Below, in pieces: positions 1 through 7,432 of a DNA stretch of 19,044 bases (positions are counted from its first letter, which is position 1; every line of letters begins with the position of its first letter). The stretch lies in the NCBI GenBank assembly GCA_003650185.1, contig QMOF01000013.1, forward strand, positions 1-19,044. The letters run 5' to 3'. Source of the DNA: Chloroflexota bacterium. Lineage in GTDB: Bacteria; Chloroflexota; Dehalococcoidia; UBA2247; RBG-13-53-26. Under the pieces are notes generated by a model that saw nothing but the letters and a program-made list of their open reading frames with translations, searched no databases and was not told where the DNA came from. The position numbers and the translations under genes are program-made.

Positions 1-2
1 TC

Positions 3-110
3 TATAACCACATCCGCCCTCATCAAGCATTGCAATGGAGAACGCCTGCGGAGTATCTTAGAGACTGCCATCCGGAGATCGCCCCGGACCTCCAACTGTC
101 TCATATGTAG
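3..110 (+). mobile_element. C-terminal end of an IS3/IS481-type transposase (5' part outside window)
   Basis: An open frame enters from the left edge and ends at TAG 108-110, giving 35 residues. It contains YNHIRPHQAL and TPAEYL, the signature of the end of the DDE integrase core (rve) in IS3- and IS481-family transposases. The catalytic D, D and E residues lie mostly upstream of the window, so intactness cannot be judged. The right-hand terminal inverted repeat should lie just after the stop, between about 110 and 150, but its partner is outside the window. The element ends about 50 bp from a 5S rRNA gene, so the right end of the insertion sequence abuts or overlaps the 5S promoter region. 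Confidence 0.75.
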
Positions 111-127
111 TGGACGAGTACAACGCA

Positions 128-156
128 TTGTTTTTGTTGAGCCCTCGTGCTATAAT
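128..156 (+). promoter_or_regulatory. Promoter of the 5S rRNA gene
   Basis: TTGTTT at 128-133 and a perfect TATAAT at 151-156 are separated by 17 bp. TGC directly before the -10 makes it an extended -10 (TGnTATAAT). The predicted start, about 162-164, coincides with the first base of the mature 5S RNA. The -35 side may come from the right end of the neighbouring insertion sequence. Confidence 0.65.
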
Positions 157-163
157 TCTACTT

Positions 164-285
164 GCCTTCTGGTGGTTAGAGCGGGGTGGAACCACCCGTT
201 CCCATCCCGAACACGGAAGTGAAACGCCCCAGCGCAGACGATACTGGGGGGTTACCCCTGGGAAAATATGCCACTGCCAGGAGGC
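164..285 (+). rRNA. rrf: 5S ribosomal RNA
   Basis: About 122 nt. The 5' end (GCCTTCTGGT) pairs with the 3' end (GCCAGGAGGC) to form helix I with G-U pairs. The internal sequence has the conserved CCCATCCCGAAC and GGAAGTGAAACG blocks of loops B/C and the GGGGGGTTACCCC helix IV. No 23S rRNA precedes it: a transposase end lies only about 50 bp upstream. It is therefore a stand-alone 5S gene with its own promoter, or one separated from its rRNA operon by an insertion. Ends are by structure and may be off by one or two bases. Confidence 0.93.
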
Positions 286-296
286 TTTGTTTTTCT
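276..296 (+). terminator. Probable 5S terminator (helix I strand plus T tract)
   Basis: The 3' strand of 5S helix I (276-285) is followed at once by TTTGTTTTTCT (286-296). The closing helix of the RNA followed by a U-rich tract is a common way of ending 5S transcription. This is inferred from sequence only. Confidence 0.45.
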
Positions 297-383
297 CCTC
301 GCCTCTGTGATCGGCGCTGTACCGGGTCGGCCCTGATCGGCTGTAGAACTGGGGTTAGGGCCAAAGAGCCAGTTTGAAGTGCT

Positions 384-413
384 TTGTTCCACGAGTTGAC
401 CCGGTGCTACAAT
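384..413 (+). promoter_or_regulatory. Candidate uvrA promoter with almost no leader
   Basis: TTGTTC (384-389), an 18-bp spacer and TACAAT (408-413) preceded by TGC form an extended -10 promoter. It closely resembles the 5S promoter (GTGCTATAAT against GTGCTACAAT). The predicted start near 419-421 is only 5-7 bases before the uvrA ATG at 426, so the message would be nearly leaderless. No LexA-type box was recognised. Confidence 0.45.
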
Positions 414-425
414 CTAGGCAGTGCC

Positions 426-3293
426 ATGTCGTTGGACGCCATCGTTGTAACGGGGGCCCGCGAGCACAACCTGAAGAATATCGATGTCGTTGTCCCACGG
501 AACAAGCTGGTAGTCATTACCGGCGTGTCCGGGTCAGGCAAGAGCTCGCTGGCCTTCGATACGATTTACGCTGAAGGGCAGCGCAGATACGTGGAATCCC
601 TGTCCGCCTATGCGCGCCAGTTCCTGGGGCGGATGGAGAAGCCGGATGTCGACTACATCGAAGGGCTGTCCCCGGCGATATCGATTGACCAGAGGGGCGC
701 GTCCCGTAATCCGCGGTCGATAGTAGCCACCATGACCGAGATATATGACTACCTGCGTCTTCTGTTCGCGCGGGTGGGTCATCCGCACTGTCCTCAGTGC
801 GGACGGGAGATCTCACGGCAGACAGTCCAGCAGATTGTCGACGCCATCCTGGGCCTTCCCCAAGCCAGTCGCATCATGATCATGGCCCCCCTGGTAAGAG
901 ACCGCAAGGGAGAGCATCAGGCAATATTCGGTGACCTCAGAAAAGCCGGGTACGTGCGGGTGCGGGTCGATGGGCAGGTCCGCGACCTCTCTGAGCAGTT
1001 CCAGTTGGACAAGAACCGAAAGCACTCCATTGAAGCGGTCATCGACCGCCTGGTGATTGATGAGTCGGTGGATGCCAGTCGTGTTGCCGATTCCGTGGAG
1101 ACGGCGTTGAAACTGGGTGCTGGCGTGATGCTCGTAGTCCGGGCAGACGGGGAGGAGTTGCTTTTTTCCGAGCAGTTCGCGTGCGTCCATTGCGGGATCA
1201 GCCTGGGGGAGATAGCCCCGCGGACTTTCAGCTTCAACAGCCCTCATGGCGCCTGCCCCGACTGCACCGGCCTGGGCATCAAGCTGGAGATCGACCCGGA
1301 CCTGGTTATTCCGAACAAAGACCTTACTCTGGCTGAAGGCGCCATCCAGCCGTGGGCCAGAGCCGGGTCAATGAGCACCTGGTACGAGAGTGTGATAGCG
1401 GCAGTGGCCCGGCGCCACGGTTTCTCCGTGAATACACCGGTAAAAGAGCTCGCACCGGAGCAACTCAACCTCCTCCTCTACGGCAATGAAGAGGGGTTGC
1501 GGTTCAGATACAGGAACCACCATGGCCGGATGCGTGAGTACTATAGCGATTTCGAAGGCGTTATCCCCAACCTGGAGCGCCGCTACAGGGAGACCGAGTC
1601 TGATTACGTGCGCAATGAGATAGAGCGCTACATGGCCTCGCATCCTTGCCCTACCTGCCAGGGAAAGCGGCTCAAACCCGAGTCCCTCGCGGTGCGCATC
1701 AACTCGAAGAGCATCATCGATGTTATTTCGCTGTCTGTCACCGGGGCACTGCAATGGATTGAGGACATCGCCGGGGAGAGGGGCGGGCGACCCGTTCTGA
1801 GCCCGCGGGAAATGGCCATCGCCCGGCAGATTCTGAAGGAGATCCGAGCGCGTCTGGGCTTCCTGGTGGACATAGGGCTGGACTACCTCACCCTGGACCG
1901 TCCTGCGGCGACCCTCAGCGGCGGTGAGGCCCAACGCATTCGCCTGGCTACCCAGATAGGCAGTGGTCTTATGGGTGTTCTTTACATCTGCGATGAGCCC
2001 ACCGTGGGACTGCACGCTGCCGACAACCATCGCCTGATCGCCACACTGAAGCGTTTGAGGGATATCGGCAACACAATCATCACCGTGGAGCATGACGAAG
2101 CCATGATGCGCGCGGCCGACCACATCATTGACATGGGACCGGGTGCCGGGGACCACGGCGGAGAGATTCTTGTCACAGGTACCATTGAAGACGTTATGGC
2201 CCATCCGGACTCGCTCACAGGGCAATACCTCAGCCAAAGACGGAGCATTCCGATGCCTCCCGTCCGTCGGAAAGGCTCAGGCAAGCAACTCATTGTCTTG
2301 GGGGCAAGGCAGAACAATCTCAAGAACATCAACGTGCGTATTCCCCTGGGCATGTTCATCTGTGTTACCGGCGTCTCAGGCAGCGGCAAGAGCACCCTGG
2401 TCAACGATATCCTCTACCGGAAGCTGGCGCAGACGTTGTACAGGGCCAGAGACAAACCAGGCGAGTGTGACGGTATTCTGGGCGTGGAGCATATAGACAA
2501 AGTGGTCAATGTCGACCAGTCTCCCATCGGGAGAACTCCAAGGAGCAATCCGGCTACGTATACCAACACCTTCACCCCGATCCGTGAGCTCTTCGCTCAG
2601 GTCCCCGAGGCAAGGATGCGTGGCTATTCTCCTGGCCGCTTCTCTTTCAACGTGAAGGGGGGACGCTGCGAGGCTTGCCAGGGTCAGGGATACATTCAGA
2701 TTGAAATGCAGTTCCTGCCCGACGTTTCCGTGGCCTGCGACGTGTGCAAAGGGAAACGCTACAACCGCGAGGCCCTGGAAGTCCGTTTCAAGGGCAAGAA
2801 CATAGCCGATGTACTGGACATGAGCGTGGAGGAGGCATTGGACTTCTTTCAGAACTTCCCCAAGGTGCGGAGCAAGCTGCAGACGCTGTACGACGTGGGT
2901 CTGGGATACATCAAGCTGGGGCAGCCAGCCACGACGCTCTCCGGCGGCGAAGCTCAGCGTGTCAAGCTCGCTGCCGAGCTCTCTCGCCGCTCCACCGGCA
3001 GGACGTTGTACATCCTCGACGAGCCGACCACGGGGCTATCGTTCCATGACATCGCTGCACTGCTGTCCGTGTTGCAGAGGCTGGTTGAAAGCGGCAACAC
3101 TGTGATCGTGATCGAACACCACCTTGACGTGATAAAGAATGCCGACTATGTTATCGACCTCGGCCCGGGCGCGGGCGACAGCGGTGGCTACGTCGTAGCC
3201 ACGGGAACCCCTGAAGAGATAGGCCGATTGGACTGTGCCACCGGGCGGTACCTGCGCCCGGTGCTGGAGCGGGCAGGCGCCCTCGTTGGTTGA
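426..3293 (+). CDS. uvrA: Excinuclease ABC subunit A
   Basis: UvrA is the damage-sensing ATPase dimer of nucleotide excision repair. It scans DNA with UvrB and loads it at lesions. The product has 955 residues, the usual size. Walker A GVSGSGKSS is near residue 33 and a second GVSGSGKST near 649. The ABC signatures LSGGEAQRIRLA and LSGGEAQRVKLA start near 497 and 838. Zinc ligands are C253/C256/C277/C280 and C748/C751/C771/C774; a further CxxC pair is in the ATP-binding I insertion. The frame is open back to a TTG at 384, but that start lies inside the likely promoter. ATG 426 opens the conserved MSLDAIVVTGAREHNLKNI start and is chosen. The D-loop of the second ATPase reads TTGLSFHD, with Ser872 where His is usual. 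It appears monocistronic; what follows is a pseudogene. Confidence 0.97.
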   Translation: MSLDAIVVTGAREHNLKNIDVVVPRNKLVVITGVSGSGKSSLAFDTIYAEGQRRYVESLSAYARQFLGRMEKPDVDYIEGLSPAISIDQRGASRNPRSIVATMTEIYDYLRLLFARVGHPHCPQCGREISRQTVQQIVDAILGLPQASRIMIMAPLVRDRKGEHQAIFGDLRKAGYVRVRVDGQVRDLSEQFQLDKNRKHSIEAVIDRLVIDESVDASRVADSVETALKLGAGVMLVVRADGEELLFSEQFACVHCGISLGEIAPRTFSFNSPHGACPDCTGLGIKLEIDPDLVIPNKDLTLAEGAIQPWARAGSMSTWYESVIAAVARRHGFSVNTPVKELAPEQLNLLLYGNEEGLRFRYRNHHGRMREYYSDFEGVIPNLERRYRETESDYVRNEIERYMASHPCPTCQGKRLKPESLAVRINSKSIIDVISLSVTGALQWIEDIAGERGGRPVLSPREMAIARQILKEIRARLGFLVDIGLDYLTLDRPAATLSGGEAQRIRLATQIGSGLMGVLYICDEPTVGLHAADNHRLIATLKRLRDIGNTIITVEHDEAMMRAADHIIDMGPGAGDHGGEILVTGTIEDVMAHPDSLTGQYLSQRRSIPMPPVRRKGSGKQLIVLGARQNNLKNINVRIPLGMFICVTGVSGSGKSTLVNDILYRKLAQTLYRARDKPGECDGILGVEHIDKVVNVDQSPIGRTPRSNPATYTNTFTPIRELFAQVPEARMRGYSPGRFSFNVKGGRCEACQGQGYIQIEMQFLPDVSVACDVCKGKRYNREALEVRFKGKNIADVLDMSVEEALDFFQNFPKVRSKLQTLYDVGLGYIKLGQPATTLSGGEAQRVKLAAELSRRSTGRTLYILDEPTTGLSFHDIAALLSVLQRLVESGNTVIVIEHHLDVIKNADYVIDLGPGAGDSGGYVVATGTPEEIGRLDCATGRYLRPVLERAGALVG

Positions 3294-3308
3294 CCGGCTC
3301 CCGGTTAG

Positions 3309-4120
3309 ACGGAAGGTTCGGAGACAGCGCTGGATACATCCGCTGCCACCCGAGGGAGAAGCTCTTCATACCGCCGGGCAATACTGGCCGCATCGCTTCT
3401 CATTATCGTTCCCTTCAATAGATTGACCTTTCCGTTCGGCGTGTTCATGGGCCACCTGGAAGACGAGTTCGGCTGGAGCCGCGGCATGATCTCGCTGATA
3501 CCTGCGGTTACCGGCTTGATACACGGGCCCTGCACCGTCCTGAGTGGTTGGTTCACCGACAGGTATGGTCCCGAGGTGATCGTCATAATGGGTGCCTTCT
3601 CCGTCGGCCTCGGCCTCATCCTTACCAGCAATTCCACCCTTCCCTGACAACTGTTCCTCTTCTAAAGTCCAATGGTAGGCTTCGGCACGAGTTGTGCTTA
3701 CGTTCCGCTGGCGACCACGGTGTCCAGGTGGTTCCTTGACAAGAGAGGCCTGGCCCTGGGGCTGCTCACTTCGGGAATAGGCCTGGGGACTGTAGTTCTG
3801 CCGCCGCTGGCCCGGTATCTCATATCCGTCGACGGCTGGCGTGGCGCGCACCTTATCACAGGCAGTGCCTTGTGGGCCATCGCCGTGGCCGTCGCCTTTC
3901 TCCTCAGGAAGGAGCCTGAGCCAAAGGTGCCAACCCTTGATGGCAGCCAGACGGCCGCCGAGTCCGGGGATCATGCCCGATCAGAGGGGTTGAGCCTGTC
4001 GGAGCCATCAAGGATTTTACCGACAACTATCACGTCGCCTTTCTGGTGGGTGCCGGTGCCTTGTTGCTGTCAGCGGTCGGTATTGTCCTTCTGAAGGCAC
4101 CCGGGAAACGTGCCGCCTAG
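3309..4120 (+). pseudogene. MFS transporter pseudogene (nonsense codons plus internal deletion)
   Basis: The open frame from 3309 reads as the first half of a monocarboxylate/oxalate-type MFS permease. Features include FPFGVFMGHLEDEFGWSR, then SGWFTDRYGP (the MFS loop 2-3 signature) and, later, RWFLDKRGLALG. Two in-frame stops break it: TGA 3645-3647, where Trp is expected (LPxQLFLF), and TAA 3663-3665, where Tyr is expected. The frame then resumes from 3666. After the charged central loop (about 3910-4000) the frame changes. A last segment, GAIKDFTDNYHVAFLVGAG to the stop at 4118-4120, matches the final transmembrane helix and tail of the same family. The helices between (about TM7-11, roughly 180 residues) are missing. 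There is no good start codon. It converges on pth, and the two stop codons overlap (4117-4120). Confidence 0.8.
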
Positions 4121-4674
4121 TTGTACCTGTTCATAGCCGCCTGTGCTCCGTCCCTTAGTATGGATGCGGTCGCCTCACCGACGGCGACTATGGCGGCCTC
4201 CACGGTGGCGGCCTCGTCCGACGAGAAATTGCTGAGCACGTAGTCGACCGGATCCACGCCATGCGGGGGCCGGCCGATGCCGACTCTGATTCGGAGGAAG
4301 TCACGGCTCCCCAGGTACTCAATCACCGATTCGATCCCCCTGTGCCCTCCCGAGCCTCCCCCACGGTACAGGCGGATTCTCCCCAGAGGGAGGTCGAGGT
4401 CATCGTGAATGACAATGAGGTCTTCGGGGGTGGCACTGAACCGCTGCATGAGCAGCTTCACAGATTTGCCGCTGTTGTTCATAAAGGTGCGAGGCTTGGC
4501 CAGGACCGCCTCCGCACTGTCTATGCGACCGATCCCAATCTGGGCCTGGCACTGGCGCTGCTTGATCGGGATGCCATGCACCTTGCCCAGGTGATTGATA
4601 CAGCGGAAGCCAACGTTATGGCGGGTGTGAGCATAGCCTCTTCCCGGATTCCCCAGGCCGATGACGAGGTTCAT
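4117..4674 (-). CDS. pth: Peptidyl-tRNA hydrolase
   Basis: Pth cleaves the ester bond of peptidyl-tRNAs released by stalled ribosomes, recycling tRNA in the cytosol. The 185-residue product begins VIGLGNPG. It has the catalytic set Asn9, His19 (TRHNVGF) and Asp92 (HDDLDLPLG), and the GGGSGGHRGI loop, all in the normal order for bacterial Pth. The frame is open 31 codons upstream, but that part overlaps ligA and has no Pth homology. ATG 4674 fits the family start and has GAGG about 9 bases upstream. It starts 10 bp after the ligA stop, so the two are probably co-transcribed from the ligA promoter. Its stop overlaps the stop of the convergent MFS remnant. Confidence 0.95.
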   Translation of the reverse strand: MNLVIGLGNPGRGYAHTRHNVGFRCINHLGKVHGIPIKQRQCQAQIGIGRIDSAEAVLAKPRTFMNNSGKSVKLLMQRFSATPEDLIVIHDDLDLPLGRIRLYRGGGSGGHRGIESVIEYLGSRDFLRIRVGIGRPPHGVDPVDYVLSNFSSDEAATVEAAIVAVGEATASILRDGAQAAMNRYN

Positions 4675-4684
4675 GTTTTTCGCC

Positions 4685-6706
4685 TCAAGCTGGTTGGCTT
4701 CCTTTGAGCATCTCCAGAAACTGTTGCTCCGTGAGCTGCCTGATGCCGAGCGACGCGGCCTTGTCAAGTTTGCTGCCTGGCTCCTTGCCGACCACCACGT
4801 AGCTCGTTTTGCGAGTGACGCTCGAGCCTACGGAGCCGCCCAGTGCCTTTATCCTCTCCTCCGCCTCCTGACGAGTGAAAGACTCCAACCTCCCGGTCAG
4901 GACGAACTCCAGGCCAGCCAGGGGCAGTTCCGTGGGCTCTGCCGGCACCTCCTCTGCCAGCCTGACACCTGCCTGCCTCAGCTTCCGGATTATGCGCTGG
5001 TTCCCCTCCTGGCGGAAGAAGGCGACGATGCTCTGGGCAATCTTGGGGCCGATCGACGGTATTGACAGGAGCTCCTCCTCAGTGGCCTGCGCCAGCCTGT
5101 CCAGGCTGTGAAAACGGGATGCCAGGAGGTCGGCTGTCTCACTGCCAACGTGCGGTATCCCCAGTGCGAAGATGAGCCGTGACACCGGTCTGCTCTTGCT
5201 TCTCTCGATGGACTGGATGACGTTGGAGGCACTCTTGTCTCCCATTCGCTCAAGTCCAGCCAGTTGCTCCCGGCTGAGGTAGTAGAGATCGGCGATGTCG
5301 TTTACTAGTCCTGTTTCCATCAGAGCAGCGCACAGCTTCTCTCCTATACCGTCGATGTCCATCGCACCGCGGCTGACGAAGTGCTTCAGCTTCTCGAACG
5401 CCTGGGCAGGACAGGCCGAGTTGGGGCAGCGGTGCATCGCCTCGTCCGCAGGCTTGATCACCTCGGCCCCACAAACCGGGCAGTGAGAGGGCATGGAGAA
5501 GACCTGCTCGTTCCCGGTACGCTTGCTGACCACGGGGCCGACTATTTCGGGAATCACCTCGCCGGCGCGCTGAACGATAACGGTGTCGCCGATGCGGATG
5601 TCCTTCCGCCTGATGTCCTCTTCGTTGTGCAGCGCCGCTTGCTTGATGGTCACGCCGCCAACCGAAACGGGCTCCAGGACGGCGTAGGGATTGAGGCTGC
5701 CCGTCCTTCCCACGTTGACGAGAATCTGTTTGAGTACCGTGGTCCCCTGGGTGGCGGGGAACTTGTAGGCGATCGCCCACCTCGGCTCGTGTCCGACTGT
5801 GCCAAGTCTGCTCTGCATCTCGATGGAGTTGACTTTCACCACGACCCCGTCGGCATCATAGGGCAGGCTCTCTCTGCGCTCAGCCCACTCGCGGTAGTAG
5901 TCCTGGACTTCCCCGATAGTCCTGCACAGCCTGTTATGGGGGTTTACCTTGAACCCGATAGACCTGAGATACTCCAGCCTTTCCCAGTGCGTATCGGGCA
6001 CGGCTGCTCCCTCGGCATACCCCAGGGCATAGATGTATATGTCCAGCGGGCGCTGAGCAGTAACACGAGGGTCGAGCTGGCGGAGCGAGCCAGCGGCAGC
6101 GTTCCTCGGGTTGGCAAACAGGGAAAGCCCTTCCCTGGCCCTTTGCTCGTTCAGCCTCTTGAATCCCGCCCTGGACAGGTACACCTCGCCCCGTACCTCG
6201 AAGCGTGGGGGCGCGTTCCTGGGCACAGACAAAGGGATGCTTCGAATGGTCCTCAGGTTGAGGGTTACGTCCTCACCCCGGTAGCCATCGCCCCTCGTGG
6301 CCCCGATGACCAGACTCCCGTTCTCGTACGTCAGGGCTACTGCCAGCCCGTCCAGCTTGATCTCGCACACGAAATCAAGGCCCTCTTCTCCTGCCAGGTT
6401 TGACACCCTTCTGTGCCAGGCGAACAGCTCGTCGCCTGAGAACACGTTGCCCAGGCTGAGCAGCGGCAGGCGGTGCTCCACAACGCCGAAAGCCTCTAGT
6501 GGGGCTGCTCCTACCCTCTGGGTGGGGGAATCAGGGGTGATGAGTTGGGGATGGTGTGCCTCGAGGTGTTTGAGCTCCAGCATCAACTGGTCGTACTCGG
6601 CATCGCTTATCTCGGGGCTGTCGAGCACGTAGTAGCGATAGTTGTGGTAGTTGATGAGCGCCCGCAGCTCTTCTATTCTCTTTCTGGCGTCCTCAGCGCT
6701 GCTCAC
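4685..6706 (-). CDS. ligA: NAD-dependent DNA ligase
   Basis: LigA seals nicks in replication and repair, using NAD to adenylate a lysine. The product has 673 residues, the standard length. It runs through an N-terminal Ia domain (HNYRYYVLDSPEISDAEYD, residues 21-39), the nucleotidyltransferase with KLDG (catalytic Lys117), and the OB fold. A four-cysteine zinc finger (CPVCG ... CPNSACP, near 407-428), a helix-hairpin-helix array (PSIGPKIAQSIVAFF) and a C-terminal BRCT domain (LTGRLESFTRQEAE) follow. GTG 6706 is the start; it has a GTGGTGGA-type ribosome site just upstream, and an extended -10 element lies about 50 bp upstream. pth follows 10 bp downstream. Nothing unusual was seen. Confidence 0.97.
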   Translation of the reverse strand: MSSAEDARKRIEELRALINYHNYRYYVLDSPEISDAEYDQLMLELKHLEAHHPQLITPDSPTQRVGAAPLEAFGVVEHRLPLLSLGNVFSGDELFAWHRRVSNLAGEEGLDFVCEIKLDGLAVALTYENGSLVIGATRGDGYRGEDVTLNLRTIRSIPLSVPRNAPPRFEVRGEVYLSRAGFKRLNEQRAREGLSLFANPRNAAAGSLRQLDPRVTAQRPLDIYIYALGYAEGAAVPDTHWERLEYLRSIGFKVNPHNRLCRTIGEVQDYYREWAERRESLPYDADGVVVKVNSIEMQSRLGTVGHEPRWAIAYKFPATQGTTVLKQILVNVGRTGSLNPYAVLEPVSVGGVTIKQAALHNEEDIRRKDIRIGDTVIVQRAGEVIPEIVGPVVSKRTGNEQVFSMPSHCPVCGAEVIKPADEAMHRCPNSACPAQAFEKLKHFVSRGAMDIDGIGEKLCAALMETGLVNDIADLYYLSREQLAGLERMGDKSASNVIQSIERSKSRPVSRLIFALGIPHVGSETADLLASRFHSLDRLAQATEEELLSIPSIGPKIAQSIVAFFRQEGNQRIIRKLRQAGVRLAEEVPAEPTELPLAGLEFVLTGRLESFTRQEAEERIKALGGSVGSSVTRKTSYVVVGKEPGSKLDKAASLGIRQLTEQQFLEMLKGSQPA

Positions 6707-6759
6707 GGGTCCACCACTCGCGCCGGGTTGGCAAGGGACTTATCTTGCGAAGCATGCAT

Positions 6760-6788
6760 AGTATAGCACAGCTTCCGCCGACAGAGCA
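6760..6788 (-). promoter_or_regulatory. Candidate ligA-pth promoter
   Basis: Read on the minus strand, TATACT (6765-6760) is preceded by TGC, giving an extended -10. A weak -35 (TGCTCT, 6788-6783) lies 17 bp away. The predicted start near 6753 gives a leader of about 47 nt before the GTG of ligA. Confidence 0.45.
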
Positions 6789-6872
6789 GTCGAGCGTCCT
6801 GTCAGGACATGCCACAAGAGGCGACCAGGGATGTCTAGACGGCAACGGCCGATGTGGGATGGGCGTGGTCGA

Positions 6873-6901
6873 TTGACTGCCCTTCGGGGCGATGGTATAT
6901 T
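6873..6901 (+). promoter_or_regulatory. Promoter of tRNA-Pro
   Basis: TTGACT (6873-6878), a 17-bp spacer and TATATT (6896-6901), with TGG before the -10, form a strong sigma-70-type promoter. It ends 9 bp before the first base of the tRNA, so the transcript starts almost at the mature 5' end. Confidence 0.7.
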
Positions 6902-6910
6902 TGGCCACGG

Positions 6911-6986
6911 CGGGGTGTAGCGCAGTGGTTAGCGCGCATGGTTTGGGACCATGAGGCCGGAGGTTCAAATCCTCTCACCCCGACCA
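6911..6986 (+). tRNA. tRNA-Pro (anticodon UGG)
   Basis: 76 nt including an encoded CCA (6984-6986). The acceptor stem CGGGGTG pairs with CACCCCG. The D stem is GCGC/GCGC. The anticodon stem CATGG/CCATG encloses the loop TTTGGGA with anticodon TGG at 6944-6946. The T arm carries GGTTCAAATCC. The sequence is a typical bacterial proline tRNA. A weak hairpin (CCAGG 6984-6988 with CCTGG 7000-7004) followed by CTTTCCTTT may end transcription just after the CCA. Confidence 0.97.
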
Positions 6987-7432
6987 GGCTTCAAGTCTTC
7001 CTGGCTTTCCTTTGTGGTATGGGGTCGTCTACGCCTGCATGCCTTCGGTGCCCGGCACAGTGCGGACTATTACGAGCATGGCAAGCTTGGCTCTACCGAT
7101 TGGCTGGAAAGACGCGATAGCCGCTTCGACGGCGCGCTTGGCTCCCTGACAGTACGCGATCCTTCAGCAAGATTCAGGCGCACCAGCAGGATGTACTCCG
7201 ATCCCCCGTTATGGTAAGATAGCCGTTGGCCATTGGGCCACAGGCTGTGATTCGACTCATACGGGTAGATTTGGCTTTCTTGCATCTCGCTTTCCCCATG
7301 AAGCTGCCGGTGTTTCTGGCCGCCGTTGGCCGGTGGGCCACAGGGATGGTCGGCAGAAGCACGAAAACCAACCTTCAGCACCTCCAGAGAGGGATGGGTG
7401 GGCTTGGCAAGGGGCGCGCAGCGCATTGAGTG
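6987..7432. other. Region of about 445 bp with no confident gene
   Basis: Between tRNA-Pro and the next gene I see no recognisable coding region. A minus-strand frame (7285 to 7070, up to 71 codons) is open, but its product resembles no family I recognise and has no good ribosome site, so I do not call it. The region holds a paired near-palindromic repeat (7222-7244 and 7322-7344) and probably the promoter of the downstream membrane-protein gene, which I could not place. Confidence 0.5.
7222..7344. repeat. Two copies of a 23-bp near-palindromic repeat, exactly 100 bp apart
   Basis: 7222-7244 and 7322-7344 match at 21 of 23 positions; the only difference is AT against GG in the centre. Each copy holds the inverted repeat TGGCC-N4-GGCCA (7227-7240 and 7327-7340). 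The two mismatches fall in the spacer, so the palindrome arms are kept. A paired operator for a dimeric regulator of the gene at 7433 is one reading; a decayed repeat is the other. Confidence 0.6.

Noticed and set aside
347..374. AACTGG...CCAGTT inverted repeat between 5S and uvrA
   Set aside because: Short stem with a 16-base loop; the T-rich tract directly after 5S is a better terminator candidate.
384..425. Upstream TTG start for uvrA adding 14 residues
   Set aside because: The extra codons overlap the likely promoter and have no similarity to UvrA N-termini; ATG 426 fits the family start.
1368..2237. 289-codon minus-strand ORF inside uvrA
   Set aside because: It is the antisense shadow of a clearly real, GC-rich gene and has low-complexity composition without motifs.
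3293..3305. ACCGG-CTC-CCGGT inverted repeat at the uvrA stop as a terminator
   Set aside because: Only 5 bp of stem and no T tract.
5381..6403. 340-codon plus-strand ORF opposite ligA
   Set aside because: Antisense shadow of ligA; no domain recognisable.
7070..7285. Minus-strand ORF of up to 71 codons containing LWPNGQRL
   Set aside because: Such peptides often arise from translating tRNA-like sequence. I looked for a pairing acceptor stem and T arm and found none, and I see no family or ribosome site to support a protein.
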